From Amblyornis subalaris (taxonomy: Eukaryota > Chordata > Aves > Passeriformes > Ptilonorhynchidae): a stretch of DNA of 64,000 bases. Made by a program: the position numbers and the translations under genes. The stretch spans positions 37,539-101,538 of the forward strand of contig JACAXG010000489.1 of assembly GCA_018881555.1 (NCBI GenBank), given 5' to 3'. The notes under the pieces were generated by a model that worked only from the letters and a program-made list of their open reading frames with translations, did not search any database and was not told the DNA's origin. This document shows positions 44,955 through 56,884 of the stretch, in pieces; the stretch's first letter is position 1, and each line of letters begins with the position of its first letter.

Positions 44955-45730
44955 TGTCACGGTCTGGACAAACTTAGGAGGAAGACTCGAAGAGCCTCCT
45001 CTGCAAAACATAGGGTTCAAAACTCCCTTCCCCTCCCCTTAAGAATTTCTAAGAGGAAAGTGAAAAAAACCCTGTTTATTTAACAAAACCCAGCAGCTGG
45101 GGGGGGTGCACACAGGCACCAGGGGAAAGAGAAAGGAAAATAAAAAATGAATAATGTTAGATAATAAACCTCTCGTGAGGAGGATAACCTGAATGAATCA
45201 AAGTCCTGAGTCCTTGGCAGGTGTGGTCTTCTGCTCTGTCTCTAGCTAGCTGCTTGAGTACAGAGTAGGCCCTGTCCAGGCCCGGGGGGTATGGGCCCCG
45301 GAGAGATGGTATGTAGAACAGAGCCCAGTTGTCTGTTGTACAGTTCCAAAGGAAGAAGAAAAAGAAAATACAATCCCAGGAAAAAACTGTCTTCTTCCTT
45401 TGCCTCAGGCAGAGGAGGGAAAAAGCCAAAAGCAAGTTTTAACTCCGTCCGAATATCCCTCAGCTGAGTAAAAACTGGGTGAAAGCTCACAAGAAAAAAA
45501 AGGTAAAGGTAAAAGTGTCCCTTCGCCTTCAACTATAGAAAGCAACTGCTGAGATGTTCTCTCCTCAGAACCATAACATAGCGAGCTGATAAGTAAAAGA
45601 ATGTAAATATCCTTCGAAGAAAACCAAAACATAGCTCCTGGCTTCTCAAGCCAGCTTAAAGACACAGAGTTAATACTTTTCATTAAGCAGGCGATTGGGA
45701 TATATAGCATCATAAAGTCACTCCAGGACA
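44955..45730 (-). mobile_element. Solo LTR inside ERV-L2 (TSD GTGGA)
   Basis: 776 bp. On the minus strand it runs from TGTCCTGGAGTGACTTTATG to CCAGACCGTGACA. A perfect 5-bp duplication GTGGA (44950-44954 and 45731-45735) flanks it. A reverse-strand AATAAAC near 45081 agrees with minus orientation. Confidence 0.9.
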
Positions 45731-45735
45731 GTGGA

Positions 45736-46306
45736 GTAGAATGTGGATGATTTTATACTGCAGACTTCCACAGTCGTTGCTCATCCTTATGTAAGCTGTT
45801 TGATACTGTTAATAATATGAGCTAATACTGTTCTTATGCTGTGGAATTCATGGAATCTGGTGTCATCCTGGGGTAAGGGGAAAAAACCATTAGGTGAGGA
45901 GCTATTATAATCTGCCCTCAGGCATCCAATTCCTGGGTGGCAAGCTGTGTGGAAGGATTTGGGCAGGTTCCTAGGGTGGTTATCACCTCCCATTGCCTGG
46001 GACTTTACACCTGAACAGGTAAACAACTCTAAAAAACTGACCCGTCAACTGATAGAAGGGTGCCTTGTTTACTCCCCCAAAAACCCAAGCAGCTTCTCGC
46101 CCTGTACTGGGGCCTGGCCTGGGCCTACCGAGCCACTGTTCAATACTCTCAGAGGACTGTAGTTGAGGAAGGAACCCAAACTGCGTTTGAGGACCCTATA
46201 GTTGAGACAGGGACCCAAACCACAGCAACTACAGTAATTGCCCCAGTAGTGAAAACAAAAAAGATGGACAAGGCAAGTTGCAGGCCCATACCACCAATTA
46301 GTAAGG

Positions 46307-46356
<50 letters not shown>

Positions 46357-46370
46357 AGAAGAAGAAGAAG

Positions 46371-46401
<31 letters not shown>

Positions 46402-47110
46402 GGTAGTAGGAAAGGAGGGGTTAGATCAAGAGACAGGCCCTTCAACAAAAAAATCAAAGGGGGTGAAGAAAATTAACAGGAAACTGAAGTTATTTGGTCC
46501 CTGACCTCATCAGAACTTTGAGACTTGCGAAAAGATTACAGCCGCCAGCCAGGTGAGCGGATTTCTGCCTGGCTGCTTCAATGCTGGGATAATGGGGCGG
46601 ACAGTCAGCAGTTAGGAGGTCATGAAGCCCAACAGCTGGGATCCCTTGCTAAAGATCGGGAAACTGAAAGAATTGGAAAAGAAGGAGCAATTTGAAGCCT
46701 TTGGAAAGGGCTTCTCTCAAGCATGAGGACAAGATATCCATTTAAGGAAGATCTGGCGAAATCCCCAGGGAAGTGGACCACAGCAGATGAAGGTATCCAG
46801 TACTTGAGAGAACTAGCAGTGCTGGAAGTCATCTATAGTGATCTGAAAAATGACAGTGTCTCTAAAGATCCAGAGGATGTCCCTTGCACATTGGCCATGT
46901 GGAGGAAGGTGGTCCAAGGTGCCCCCGCACCATATTCCAGCAGCTTGGTAGCACTGTATTACCTGCAAATGCATATACCAACTGTAGAGATGGTGTCCTC
47001 CTGGCTCTGAAATGTAGAAGAAACTGGGTACTTCCTGATCCCTATGAGCCAGCACCCCAGCTTTCAGGGACAGCCCAAGAGATTGCTCCTCTCCTACCCC
47101 AGATCTAAGG
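45736..47110 (+). pseudogene. gag: ERV-L2 gag remnant
   Basis: Several frames carry ERVL Gag-like stretches: QLLALYWGLAWAYRATVQYS and GTQT repeats (46060-46250), a polypurine GAA tract, and MRTRYPFKEDLAK...EEGIQYLRELAVLEV-like helical sequence (46723-46900). The frame changes often. The GTQT-type acidic linker and RTRYPFKEDL segment are what I associate with avian ERVL Gag. Confidence 0.7.
46308..46400 (+). repeat. (GAA)n microsatellite in gag
   Basis: About 30 near-perfect GAA units. Read in one frame they encode a polyglutamate tract, in another arginine. It sits in the acidic linker of the ERVL gag, so it may have grown from original GAA codons. Confidence 0.95.
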
Positions 47111-47149
47111 AAAGAGAAGCCCCAAGCACAGGCCATGTAATGAACTCTT

Positions 47150-48340
47150 GTTCTTTCTGCATGAGCAGGGGGAAGACATGAGGAATTGGGATGGTGAACC
47201 CACCTCTAAGCTGGAAGCCTGTGTCCATGAACTGAGAGGGAAGAGAGCTGTTAAGAAGGGGTCACCCAAGAAGATTGTCAGTGTAGTGGCCGCAGAGAAA
47301 CAAGAAGGTACCTCATGGAGATGCTCATGTGCCCAAAAGTTTTGCCACTGATGAACATCAGAACAATGAACAGGTAGATAAGGCTGCTACGATTGGAATC
47401 GTTCAGGTAGACCTACACTGGGAACAGATGGGTGAGCTATTTGTAGCCTGGGCCCATGAAACATCAGGGCATCTAGGAAGGGATGCTATACACAGATGGG
47501 CTTGTGATTGAGGGGTGGACCTGACCATGGAGGCTATCACACAGGTTATTCACACATGTGAAACATGTGCTGCCATCAAGCGAGCCACACGAGTGAAATC
47601 TCCTTAGAATAGAGAGCGGTGGCTGGGTTTCCGATAGGGTGAGGCCTGGCAAATTGACTGCATTGGACCACTGCCACAAACACTCCAAGACGAGCTACAT
47701 ACTTACCATGGTGAAGACAACGACTGGTTGGCTGGAAACATATGCTGTAAACCATGCCACTGCTTGAAACACTATTTTAGGCCTTGAGAGACACATTTTG
47801 TGGTGACATGGTACCCCAGAGAGAATTGAGTCAGACAATGGGACTCACTTTTGAAATAACCTAATAAACTCCTGGGCAAAGAAACATGGTATGGAGTTGA
47901 TATATCCCATCCCTTATCACCCACAAGCCTCTAGGAATATTGAGAGGTATAATGGACTGCTGAAGACTATGTTAAGAGTGTTAGGTAATGGGGCATGGAA
48001 GCATTGGGATGCAAACTTAGCAGAGGCCACTTGTCTGGTCAACACTAGGGGATCTGCTAACCGCCCTGGTCCTGCCCAAACAAAACCCCTACACACTGTT
48101 GGAGAAGATTAGGTCCCTGCACTACATTTGGGGAAGTGACTGGGGAAGTCAGTGTGGATTTCTCCTCCCATCAAAAAGGCAAACCCATTCATGGGATTGT
48201 CTTTGCCCAAGGGCCTGGGTGTACTTGGTGGGTAATGCAGAAGGATGGGGAGACCCGGTGTGTGCCTCAAGGAGATTTAACCTCGGGGGAGGAATAATCT
48301 GTGGTGTAAGTTGTGTGTTTCAGGAAGTAAAATAGCAGGA
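47150..48340 (+). pseudogene. pol: ERV-L2 pol: RNase H end and integrase
   Basis: Plus-strand remnants include EHQNNEQVDKAATIG and ETSGHLGRDAIHRWACD (integrase zinc-binding start, 47329-47511), CETCAAIK with the CxxC pair (about 47562), and a core end with HPQASRNIERYNGLLKTML (47930-47975). A GID-type core stretch lies near 47655. Stops at 47510 and frame changes break it. It matches the minus-strand ERV-L1 in kind. Confidence 0.8.
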
Positions 48341-48732
48341 ATGACATGAACTGATGAAGAATTAATTGCAGGGAGCAAGGAGAATGTGAGAGTGACCCGA
48401 GTCGGGTGGTGTTGGTGCCCAACGATCAGGTATTCTGCTTCTCCTGTCCTTACCATTCATCTTGATGGAATGGAGCCCAAGTCATGGATCTGGAGGGATG
48501 GAGGAAACACATGAAATGGGAAAATAATATCTACCTTTGAAAGGATGGGGGATAGTAGTTAATGAAAATGTATGCTTGGTATAGAGATGGTTTAAGGATG
48601 TAGTTTAAGTTGTATGTGTGGGTAAGAAGGCATTCCAGTAATGAGAAATAAATATAATGGAACAGTTGGGAGATATATAAATTATGTGGGATCTGAGTAT
48701 GACACAAATGGTATGGAATAAGGGGTGAAGAT
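48341..48732 (+). other. ERV-L2 3' untranslated region
   Basis: AT- and G-rich non-coding sequence between pol and the 3' LTR. AAGGGGTGAAGAT at 48720-48732 is the likely polypurine tract. Confidence 0.6.
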
Positions 48733-49284
48733 TGTATTGGGTCTGACTGAGCTGGAGTTCATTTTTCCTTAGCAGCTCTCACAGTTCTGTGCTTTGCATT
48801 GGTAGCTGAAAAGGTGTTGATAACACACCAGTGTTTTGACAAATGCTGAGCAGTGCTGTCCCTCTATAACTCCCCTCTCATCAAGAGGCTGGGAGTGGGC
48901 AAGATCCTGGGAGGGGACACAACTTGGCCAGCTGACCCAAATTAACCAAAGGGATAGTCCATACCATATGACATCAGCTCAGATATAAAAGCTAAGGGAG
49001 AGAGGAGGAAGAGGGGGGGCATTTGTTATTCTAGAGTGTTTGCCTTTTGGAGCAAGCACTCTGTGTGCTGAAGCCTTGCTTCCCAGGAAGTATGATGGGA
49101 AGTAGAGATTAACTTTTCCCTTTGTTATGTGTGGGCAAACTTTCACTTTTCTTTCTTTTGCTTTATTAAACTGCCTTATCTCAACCTTCTAGTTGTCTTC
49201 CATCTTATTTTCTCTTCCAGCTGGGAAGGGGAGTTATAGAACGGCTTAGTGGGCATCTGGCACCCAGCCAAGGTCAACTCTACA
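48733..49284 (+). repeat. ERV-L2 3' LTR
   Basis: 552 bp, TGTATTGGGTCTGACTGAGC to ACTCTACA, with GATATAAAAGC near 48980 and ATTAAACTG near 49165. It is noticeably diverged from the 5' LTR. Confidence 0.85.
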
Positions 49285-49289
49285 CCATT

Positions 49290-49715
49290 TTCTTTGATTC
49301 TCCTTTTCAAGATCCAGCACAAAAAAGTCTGAGATTGCTGGATTCAAGCCACAATCTTTCTGCCATTCTGAATGATTCTGCAAAGTCAAAAACATGTCTG
49401 CATACACAACCTCATCCCATTTCTGTTCCTGTCTTAAAAACAACACTAACTTTAGCAATATATTATAATTCAAGGTTCTATTTTGTGGCCAATTTTCTCC
49501 AGACTCTAGTTTTTACAATGGCCACCATTGATTACAATACTTAATCAAATTCTTCCTGATAGCTGTTCCCCCAGGGGGCCCGCCAATCTTTCTCCAATGT
49601 TGCAAAATGCAACAAAGTGGGGATTTTTTCAGAATGCCCCCTTTAGACTGTCTACTACCTGTCTCTGAATAGTAGACCCAAAATGTTACAATATAGATAC
49701 AAATACAAAACAATT
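49290..49715 (-). pseudogene. gag: ERV-G4 gag matrix
   Basis: Minus strand, gammaretrovirus-like matrix in pieces: SPLCCILQHWRKIGG and GTAIRKNLIKYCNQWWPL (about 49560-49640), then RTLNYNILLKLVLF and QKWDEVVYADMFLTLQNHSE (about 49370-49470). It aligns with the ERV-G1 matrix. It is cut off by the ERV-L2 3' LTR. Confidence 0.7.
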
Positions 49716-49939
49716 ATTGATCCATAAAACCAAGTCAAATACCACATTCTGGAATACCAAATAACCGACCCACTGCGCTGAAAGATCCACACATCTTATA
49801 TGGGCAGGATTCCCAAAATAATGCCTTTTTATGAAATGGGATCTTACCTCTGTCCCAGACTGGTCCAGAGATCTGTGGTCTTCTCCAGGAAAGTCTCAGT
49901 GCTGGCATGAAGATCCAGAGATCCCTCAGATCGGGGAAA

Positions 49940-50252
49940 TGTCACCTATAAGTAAAACTTTGTAAAGGAAGGCCTTGTAAAATCATGGTTCAGGGCCTAT
50001 TATTTAGCCTAAGTAGAAAAAGGACTGTGGGAAAGAGACTCGGCTGAATTAGAGCCAAGAATACAAGTTATATAACCATCCTGTGTTCACATCGTGGTAT
50101 ATGGTGGTTGGTTGAACTCAGTTTATTATGCCTTAAAAGTATGTAAACTGATAACAGACTAACGGCTTAAGAAGCCTGGATTTTTGCAANAAACCTCTCT
50201 CCTTTGCACCTGCCTGGAGTCTCCACGTCGCTTTGAATCTCATCCTGCTACA
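49940..50252 (+). repeat. LTR (family Z) in ERV-G4 leader
   Basis: It starts TGTCACCTATAAGTAAAAC and ends CTGCTACA. It aligns with the minus strand of 52489-52796 and 58751-59054 (shared TTATATAACTTGT and CACCTGCCTGGAG blocks). One N lies in its AATAAA-like region near 50190. No duplication seen. Confidence 0.65.
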
Positions 50253-50490
50253 CACCAGAGTTCAGGCAGAGTGTCCAATCTGGAGTCGCCAAAATTGATA
50301 CCGAAATCGGCCAGATAGAAACTTTCTAACACAGTTTCGAGTATTAGAGGGCAGGCACTCTTTATTGCAGAGTGCTGGTCACTTGGAGGATTCTTCCTCT
50401 AATTGAGTGTGCCGAGCATCAGGTGAACAGTGTGTTTATCATACACACTGATTACATATTCATTAGCTATCCCTGCTTACTTGATATATA
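50253..50490 (-). repeat. ERV-G4 5' LTR end and candidate primer site
   Basis: On the minus strand, an LTR end (...TTCGGTATCA, boundary at 50296) is followed by TGGCGACTCCAGATTGGA (about 50274-50291), a possible primer site whose tRNA I cannot name. A reverse-strand CAATAAAGAG near 50370 supports the orientation. The remaining LTR is cut by the family Y LTR at 50493. Confidence 0.5.
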
Positions 50491-50492
50491 TG

Positions 50493-50896
50493 TGATGCCT
50501 AAAGATTTTTTGCTTTTTATATATTTTTCAGATATTCATAGCTTTGTGAACTGTTAATACATGGTTATATAGCTTCTAGTATTTTTTCTACCCTTTCTCT
50601 CAGATTTTAGAATAATAAGCTAACTCTTCTAACACGTTCTTGAAATTCTGTTTAGTCTTATTATCAAGAAGAAAACATCTAACAAGTACATTTTGCTTTG
50701 CACTAGAAGACATAACAAGAAATAGGGCAAAGAAGCCCCTGGAAAAACTCCAAGGGGCTGACCCAAAGGGAGGTTGCTGGGGCAACTGTTCTCTTATTGG
50801 ATGTACCTGCTAGATATATTACTTATTAACCTTATAAAATTTGTAGTAAATCAATCCTATGCATGTGCAGAGCCATATTTGTGCACCTGAAAGCAC
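50493..50896 (+). repeat. ERV-G2 5' LTR (family Y), U3 only
   Basis: It starts TGATGCCTAAAGATTTTTTGC and aligns with the minus strand of 61618-62086 up to GTGCACCTGAAAGC. There the homology stops, just before the expected AATAAA, and gag sequence begins. The R-U5, primer site and matrix are missing. Confidence 0.75.
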
Positions 50897-52263
50897 CGTG
50901 CCTATGCTGTCCAGGGAGACTGAGGGGGCAGGCGGGGGTATCCCGACTGTTCCCTCGCTTTCCCCCGCCTACGCTGTCCAGGGCGGGGGAGCGGGGCTTG
51001 GCTTTGGGCCGGTTGTTTGGCCTGTCTCATATGCGTTCCCCAGTGCTATCGGGGTAGGTCTGGGTGGAACCCTGCTCCCACCCGATGGGGGCAGCTCTTA
51101 TCCTGCGGGTGGGAAAATGCCCTCCACGAGAAAGGAAAGGCAGGCACAGCTTCCCTACTCTCCTCTTCCCTTGAGAAGGGAGACTGCAGAAGCAAGAACA
51201 ATTAAAAGAGAGCCTGCCAGCATACATACAAACATCTCCTCCAAAGAGGAGGAAACTGAGGGAAAAACATCTGTTGCAACTGGGCAGAGAAGCGGAAAAA
51301 GGCACAAGAGACCACAGACGGCTCCAGCCCTGTGACTGGACACACTAGATCCAAAAAGGAAGAAGCTGCTATACAAGCTCCCTTGAGACAGGCCATGGGT
51401 AACCAGGGTCCTGTCTTAATAAGGGTCTCCTTTTCTCTTGTTGAGCTGCAACAGAGGAAGGCCTCAGTTGGAGAATATAGAGAAAATCCAGAGAAGGTAG
51501 CTAATTTTGTAGAAAGAGCCATTAGATCACAAAATTCAGATTGGAATAATTTGGAGACTATAATGGATATCTTGGTAGAACAGAGAAAGAGATGGTTAGA
51601 AGGGCAGCTTGATCTGCAGTAGAGGCACAAATAGCAGCCAGAACTCTTCAAGGGTCAGGTAGTGATTTTTTCCCTTTAGAGGATCCAAAATGGGACCCCA
51701 GTGTAACAGAACAGAGGGAAAGGTTGAAACGCTATAAGAATAGGGTGGTTTATGGGATGAGAAATGCTATTCCTAAAGTAATAAATTGGTCAAAATTACA
51801 CGACATAAGACAAAAACGAATCCCTAACAGACTTCTTCAATAGGCTAAAAGAGGCTGCATGAAAATACACAACTTTGGACCTTGAATCAGCTGAAGGAAA
51901 GGCACACATAGTCTATCTGTTTATAGGTCAGTCTGCAAATGGTATAAGGAAAAAACTGCAAAAGATAGATGAGAGCGAAGATATAGGTAAATTGTTGGAC
52001 ATAGCTTGGAGGGTATATAAGAATAGGGTATCAAAAGATTGGGATCCAGAAGGTAGAGATGATTGTCACAAGTGTCATGGATACAAATGCCAGCATGGTA
52101 AGAGGGTTGATCAGGAAAAGTCATCTAAGGCACCTAGAAAGGGTATTCCTCTGGATAAGAACCAATGTGCTTTTTGCAAGAAAGGACACTGGAAAAAGTA
52201 GTGTCCAATGTTGGTGAAAAAGAAATTTCCAGACCCAACTCCTGTACTAGCTGTGAATGGGGA
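50897..52263 (+). pseudogene. gag: ERV-G2 gag (linker, capsid, nucleocapsid)
   Basis: A proline-rich linker (50897-51335) is followed by a capsid start (VLIRVSFSLVELQQRKASVGE, about 51415), a mid-capsid (DPSVTEQRERLKRYKNRVVYGM, about 51690-51760, broken), a homology-region-type stretch (51875-52000) and a nucleocapsid with one shortened knuckle (CAFCKKGHWKK followed by a stop, about 52168-52202). One residue is missing between the second cysteine and the histidine. This is gammaretrovirus-like and parallels ERV-G1. Confidence 0.78.
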
Positions 52264-52300
52264 ATGAGAGAGACCAAAGGATTCTACTCCAGCAGAACCT

Positions 52301-53130
52301 TTGGTTACAGTTAAGCTGGGGAAAGATGAAATTGAGTTTTTGGTGGATATGGGGGCAACATATTCTGTGTTAAACACTTTGGAAGGGAAACTGAGTCAAG
52401 ACACTGTAAAAGTAATTGGTGCCACAGGGGTAAGTGAAACAAGGCCTTTCTTCCAACCTTTGAAATTTAAATTGGGAAAACACTGGGTTGTAAAAATAGA
52501 GTGACATAATGTTCCCAGGCAGGTGCAAAGGAGAGCTCCTTTATTACAAAAACCAGGCCTTTTTAAGCAGTTAGGCCATTATCAAAATACATACCATTGT
52601 AACACAACAATAATTCAACCAGTCACCATAAGACACGAGGTGATCACGTGAAGATTATGTAACTTGTTTTTTCTACTTCTAAGTCAGATGAGCTCGTTCC
52701 CAGAGGCCTTCTGTCCTTAGCCGAAGTAGCAGAAGTGAGCCATGATTTTACAAGAGTAACAAGGCCTTCATTTTGCAGTTTTACCTGTCCGCAACACTGG
52801 GTGACTCACCAATTCCTCTATTTGCTAAACTCTCCTAAGCCTTTGCTGGGTAGGGACCTATTGGAGAAATTAGAAGCAGAAATTAAATTTTGCAAAGGGG
52901 GAGGAATAAAAGTTATAATTCCTGAAACTAAATGTGTCATAGCAGCTACCCTTTTCATACAGGAGGACCGTGGCAAAATCCCCACAGAAGCTGAAAATGT
53001 GGTCATCCCAATAGTGTGGACTAGTGATTTTCCTGGGAGGTCCAAATGGGTAGAACCTGTAAGCACTGCACACAAACCAGAAGACACACTGGTAAGACAA
53101 AAACAATACCCTTTGAAGTTAAAGTTGTAG
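52301..53130 (+). pseudogene. pro: ERV-G2 protease, split by a solo LTR
   Basis: KDEIEFLVDMGATYSVLNT is a retroviral protease active site with DTGA changed to DMGA. After GKHWV the frame is interrupted by the LTR at 52489-52796 and resumes as HWVTHQFLYLLN, then PLLGRDLLEKLEAEI. Both catalytic loss and insertion make it inactive. Confidence 0.8.
52489..52796 (-). mobile_element. Solo LTR (family Z) in ERV-G2 protease (TSD CTGGGT)
   Basis: 308 bp. On the minus strand it runs from TGTTGCGGACAGGTAAAAC to CACTCTATTTTTACA. A perfect 6-bp duplication CTGGGT (52483-52488 and 52797-52802) indicates a K-type integrase. The protease coding sequence continues on either side. Confidence 0.9.
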
Positions 53131-54565
53131 AGGGTTAGCCACTATAATTGAAAAGTTCTTTAAATTTTGGTTATTGGTAGAATGTGAATACAAGTACAAC
53201 ATCCTATCCTGCCAGTAAAAAAGGCTGATGGTAGGAGCTATCAACTGGTGCAGGATTTAAGGGCAATTAACAAAATAACAAAGGACGTTCATCGCATAAT
53301 AGCTAACCCCTATACTCTTTTGACAACACTGAGAGATGATTTAGGGTTGTTTACTGTGCTGGATCTTGAAGATGCCTTCTTCTGCATTCCCATAAATAAA
53401 ACCAGCCAAGAGCTTTTTGCTTTTGAATGGGAAAATCCTGAAACAGGGAGAAGAACGCAACTCACCTGGACAGTCCTACCCCAGGGTTTCAAAAATAGCC
53501 CAACTATATTTGGGAACTAGCTGGCAAAAAATTTGGAGGACTGGAGAAGACAGCCCAGGAGGAGTTTTTTTACAATACGTGGACAATATACTAATTGCTG
53601 CCAAAGATGGTGACAACTGCATCCAACTCACTGTAAGTTTGTTAAACTTTTTGGGACTAAGTGGATATAGAGTCTCAAAGGAAAAAGCAGAGATTGCATA
53701 GGAAGCAGTGATTTATTTGGAACTTGAGATTTTCTGTGGACATTGACACCTCAGCAGAGATCAGAAAAAAGCCATCTGTCATCTTCCAGAGCCCCACACC
53801 GTGAGAGAGATGCAAGCCTTCTTGGGAATGGTAGGTTAGTGTCGCCTGTGGATACCAAATTATGGACTCCCAGTCAAACCTCTCTATGGAGCCTTAAAAG
53901 GGGCTGATAAAGGAATCGTGATATGGACAGATAGTACTAGGGCCTCATTCAAAAACCTGGAACATTCTTTGATGTCAGCCCCAGCATTGGGAGTGCCAGA
54001 CTTAACTAGGCCTTTTGAATTATTCACATATGAGCGACTGAATGTTGCTTTGGGGGTAGTGACGCAGTTCCTTGGAAACCAGTGAAGAGCTGTGGCCTGC
54101 TTTTCAAAACAGCTGGATAATGTTAGCCAAGGGTGGCCTGGGTGTTTGAAAGCTGTGGCAGCTACTGTCATCTTGATCCAAGAAGCTCAGAAGTTCACCC
54201 TTGGGCAACACATTACCATGTTTATACCCCACGCAGTACTAACTGTATTAGAATAGAAGGGGAGCCACAGGCTATCCCCTAGCAGAATGCTTAAATACCA
54301 AGCTGTGTTGTTGGAACAGGATGATGTTACCTTAAAAACAACTGTCATCAATGCTGCTATGTTTCTGTCCTCAACATTGACTGACCGTGTGCCTGAGCAT
54401 GATTGTTTACAGACAGTAGGAGAGGCCTATTCCAGCAGACCAGACCTGAAGGATGTGCCTCTAGAAGATTCAGATTGGGAACGACATACAGACAGTAACA
54501 GCTTTGTGAGGGATGGTAAAGGAATGTCAGGTTATGCAGTGAAACCCATAGACAAGGTAATCGAG
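53131..54565 (+). pseudogene. pol: ERV-G2 reverse transcriptase and RNase H start
   Basis: Gammaretrovirus-type polymerase: QDLRAINKITKDVH, FTVLDLEDAFFCIPI, LTWTVLPQGFKNSPT, then the catalytic box as QYVDN (last aspartate lost). Thumb and connection continue to about 54300 with stops, and RNase H begins with HTDSNSFVRDGKGMSGYAV (about 54485). Coding sequence is then cut at 54566 by the 1.47-kb LTR. Confidence 0.82.
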
Positions 54566-56037
54566 TGTTATAGGTTGACCTGGTGTGGAAGAGATCTGAT
54601 TGGTTAAAACAGGTGATGGACAGTTGTATAAGCCACTTGATTTCAGGAAACGACTCTGTGGAAAAGAATGTTTTAAAAAACCACCCCGGAAGTAGCTACT
54701 CACTTGCTCCCTGCAGTACCCAAGGATGGCAGTGGCCCCCCGCCACCCCCAGGCCAGGGGCCCACGGCCTGGGGGGTCAGGCAGGGGGCCCTGGCCTCCC
54801 CCCCCAACCGTCCCGCCCTGTTTGGACCTGAGAGGAGCTGGCCTATTGCCATCTGGACCAAGACCAAGCCGGAACCGAGCCAAGAGAGAAACGGCTGAGA
54901 GACGCACCCAGAAAACCCCCCCCGTTCGGAGATGGATGGATGAGATCAAAGGGTGACCTTGCAGAGATGAAGCAAATTGCAGTGAATTAATTAGCAGCTA
55001 ATAAAACTGTTGTAAATTGGATAGCTGCCAGCGCAGATGATGCAGCTTGGGGGGAGAGCCTGCCTTGCTGTTACAGACCAGAGACGTAGCTGTATGATTT
55101 AAGGGGGGAGAACACAGCTGAATTATCTGATGGGAGCATGTAAACTGTTACAAATTCGTCTGTAGGCATTTTCTGCAAATATTAACCTCTTCTCCAAGCC
55201 AGAGAGAAAGCAAAGCAAGTCACGTGAGTGAACTAAATATGGCTACCAGCATATGCCGAGAAAGAAGATGGAAGTGACAGGAAAATACCAGAAGAGAAGC
55301 CATTTTTACCAGCATCGGGATTCACCTTTCTGTGTCTATGGCTGAGGGCCCCGGGGCCCGGGGCCCAGTGATCTGTAATAGAGCCAAACTAAGTTTCTCT
55401 GTAATTCACAAAATACGTGAAATGGGGGATTTGAAATTCACAGCCTAAGAATAAGAATATTTTATGTTGTGAGCAGATGAAGTTGCAGCCTTTGGAGATT
55501 ATGAGTGAGAGCAAGAGACTGTACTACTGGTGCCTTTAGGCTGGGATAACTTATCCTTAAATGCTTAACCCCATGAGACTTTTTTTGTGACCCACAAACT
55601 GCCAAGTGTATTGTGGGAGAGAGGATACACCACTGCAGAACCTGGGCAGGCTGTGGTGTTTTCCTGAAGGTTTGGAACCATGCTGAAGATACTTCTTAAG
55701 GAGCTATCTTCCATGGGATGGATCCCACTGTACCACAGAAAGAACTCTTTTCACATCCATAAAATGGCAATATGAACTCTCATCAAAATGGTCAATAATC
55801 CCATGTTTTATGTCCTTTGCGTGAGTGGTGAGAAAGATTGGGATGTATTGGGAAGAGAATGATATTTGTACATTATGCCTTAATATTTATTATTATTTTT
55901 ATTCTTTCTATTCTTAGTAATAGTGAATAAAACTATTTAATAATTTTTCAAGCTTGCAGCCTGTTTTTGCCATCTCCTATCCTCTGAAGAATATAGCCAT
56001 GGGGGTCTGGGGTCTGCCCTCAGGCTAACCCTTTACA
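54566..56037 (+). mobile_element. Solo LTR, 1.47-kb family, in ERV-G2 RNase H
   Basis: 1472 bp from TGTTATAGGTTGACCTGG to AACCCTTTACA, same family as 40978-42443. Flanks are TCGAG (54561-54565) and TCAAG (56038-56042). The one mismatch is a CpG to CpA change, as expected from methylation decay of a 5-bp duplication. The RNase H frame resumes directly after it. Confidence 0.87.
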
Positions 56038-56042
56038 TCAAG

Positions 56043-56884
56043 GCGAAGGCCTTGCCACCAGGTGTATCATCACAGAAAGCAGACCTGATTGCACAGACAA
56101 GAGCTCTAGAACTGAGCGAAGGAAAGAAGGTAAATATATGGACCGATTCTAAATATATATTTAGTGTTGTGCACGCCCATGGAGCCATCTGGAAAGAAAG
56201 AGGGCTGCTGACTGCACAAAGTAATGGAATTAAACATGCTGAACAGATCCTTGCACTCCTGCAGAGTATTTGGAAGCCTACAGAGGTGGCTATTATGCAT
56301 TGCAAAGCTCATCGAAAGGGGGAAACAACTCCCAAATTAGAGAATTGCTTTGCCAATGAAACAGCAAAAGGGACTGCAGAACAAGGTATCCTAGCAGTAA
56401 TACCACAGAAAGAAATCGATCCATCAGGGATTACCCCAAAGTATGATCAGAAAGACCACCAGTTAATTGAGTCCCTTAAGGATGAAATCAAAGAAAGTGG
56501 GTGGGCTGTTACACCAACAGGACAGGCTGTAGTTCCACCCCTGCTCGTTTGGGAGATTGCTCTGCAGGAATGTGAAGGCACCCATTGGGGAACAGAAAAC
56601 CTTTTGAAACAACTGAAGAAGGTAGTAATAGGAAGGGGAATGACTGAAATTGTGATCTCCCTAGTAAGCAAATGTGAAATCTGCTGTCAAAACAATCCTA
56701 ATATGAGCAAAAGAGTAGAGCTAGGGGTAACAGGCAAGATATCTTCCTGGAGATTATTGGCAAATAGATTTTGCTGAGTTACCAATCAAAAAAGGATACA
56801 GGTACCTACTGATGTTGGTTGACAGCTTCAGTGGATGGCCTGAAGCTTACCCCCATTGTGCTAATGATGCCATTAACCACGTAA
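56043..56884 (+). pseudogene. pol: ERV-G2 RNase H end and integrase N-terminal half
   Basis: One open frame (56052-56777) covers RNase H (QKADLIAQTRALELSEGKK, IWTDSKYIFSVVHAHGAIW), the linker and the integrase zinc domain (GTHWGTENLLKQL, CEICC). After a frameshift the catalytic core starts (WQIDFAELP, LLMLVDSFSGWPEAYP) and stops being recognisable at about 56880, before the second catalytic aspartate. A deletion joins it to the next segment. Confidence 0.82.

Larger units (their letters stand above)
43212..49284 (+). mobile_element. ERV-L2: degraded ERVL provirus
   Basis: Plus strand: LTR (43212-43782), leader, gag, partial pol, LTR (48733-49284). Both LTRs are the family of the solo LTR at 11311. 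No env is present, as expected for ERVL. Most of the polymerase is deleted. Two foreign LTRs (43970-44893 and 44955-45730) sit in the leader and gag start. No matching duplication was found at the outer ends. Confidence 0.8.

Noticed and set aside
45242..45713. Overlapping minus-strand open frames of about 100 codons
   Set aside because: All lie in the solo LTR at 44955-45730, which has clean ends and a target duplication.
50859..51335. Start codon at 50859 as the beginning of ERV-G2 gag
   Set aside because: The first codons fall in LTR U3 sequence. The frame is a fusion across a deletion, not a genuine gag start.
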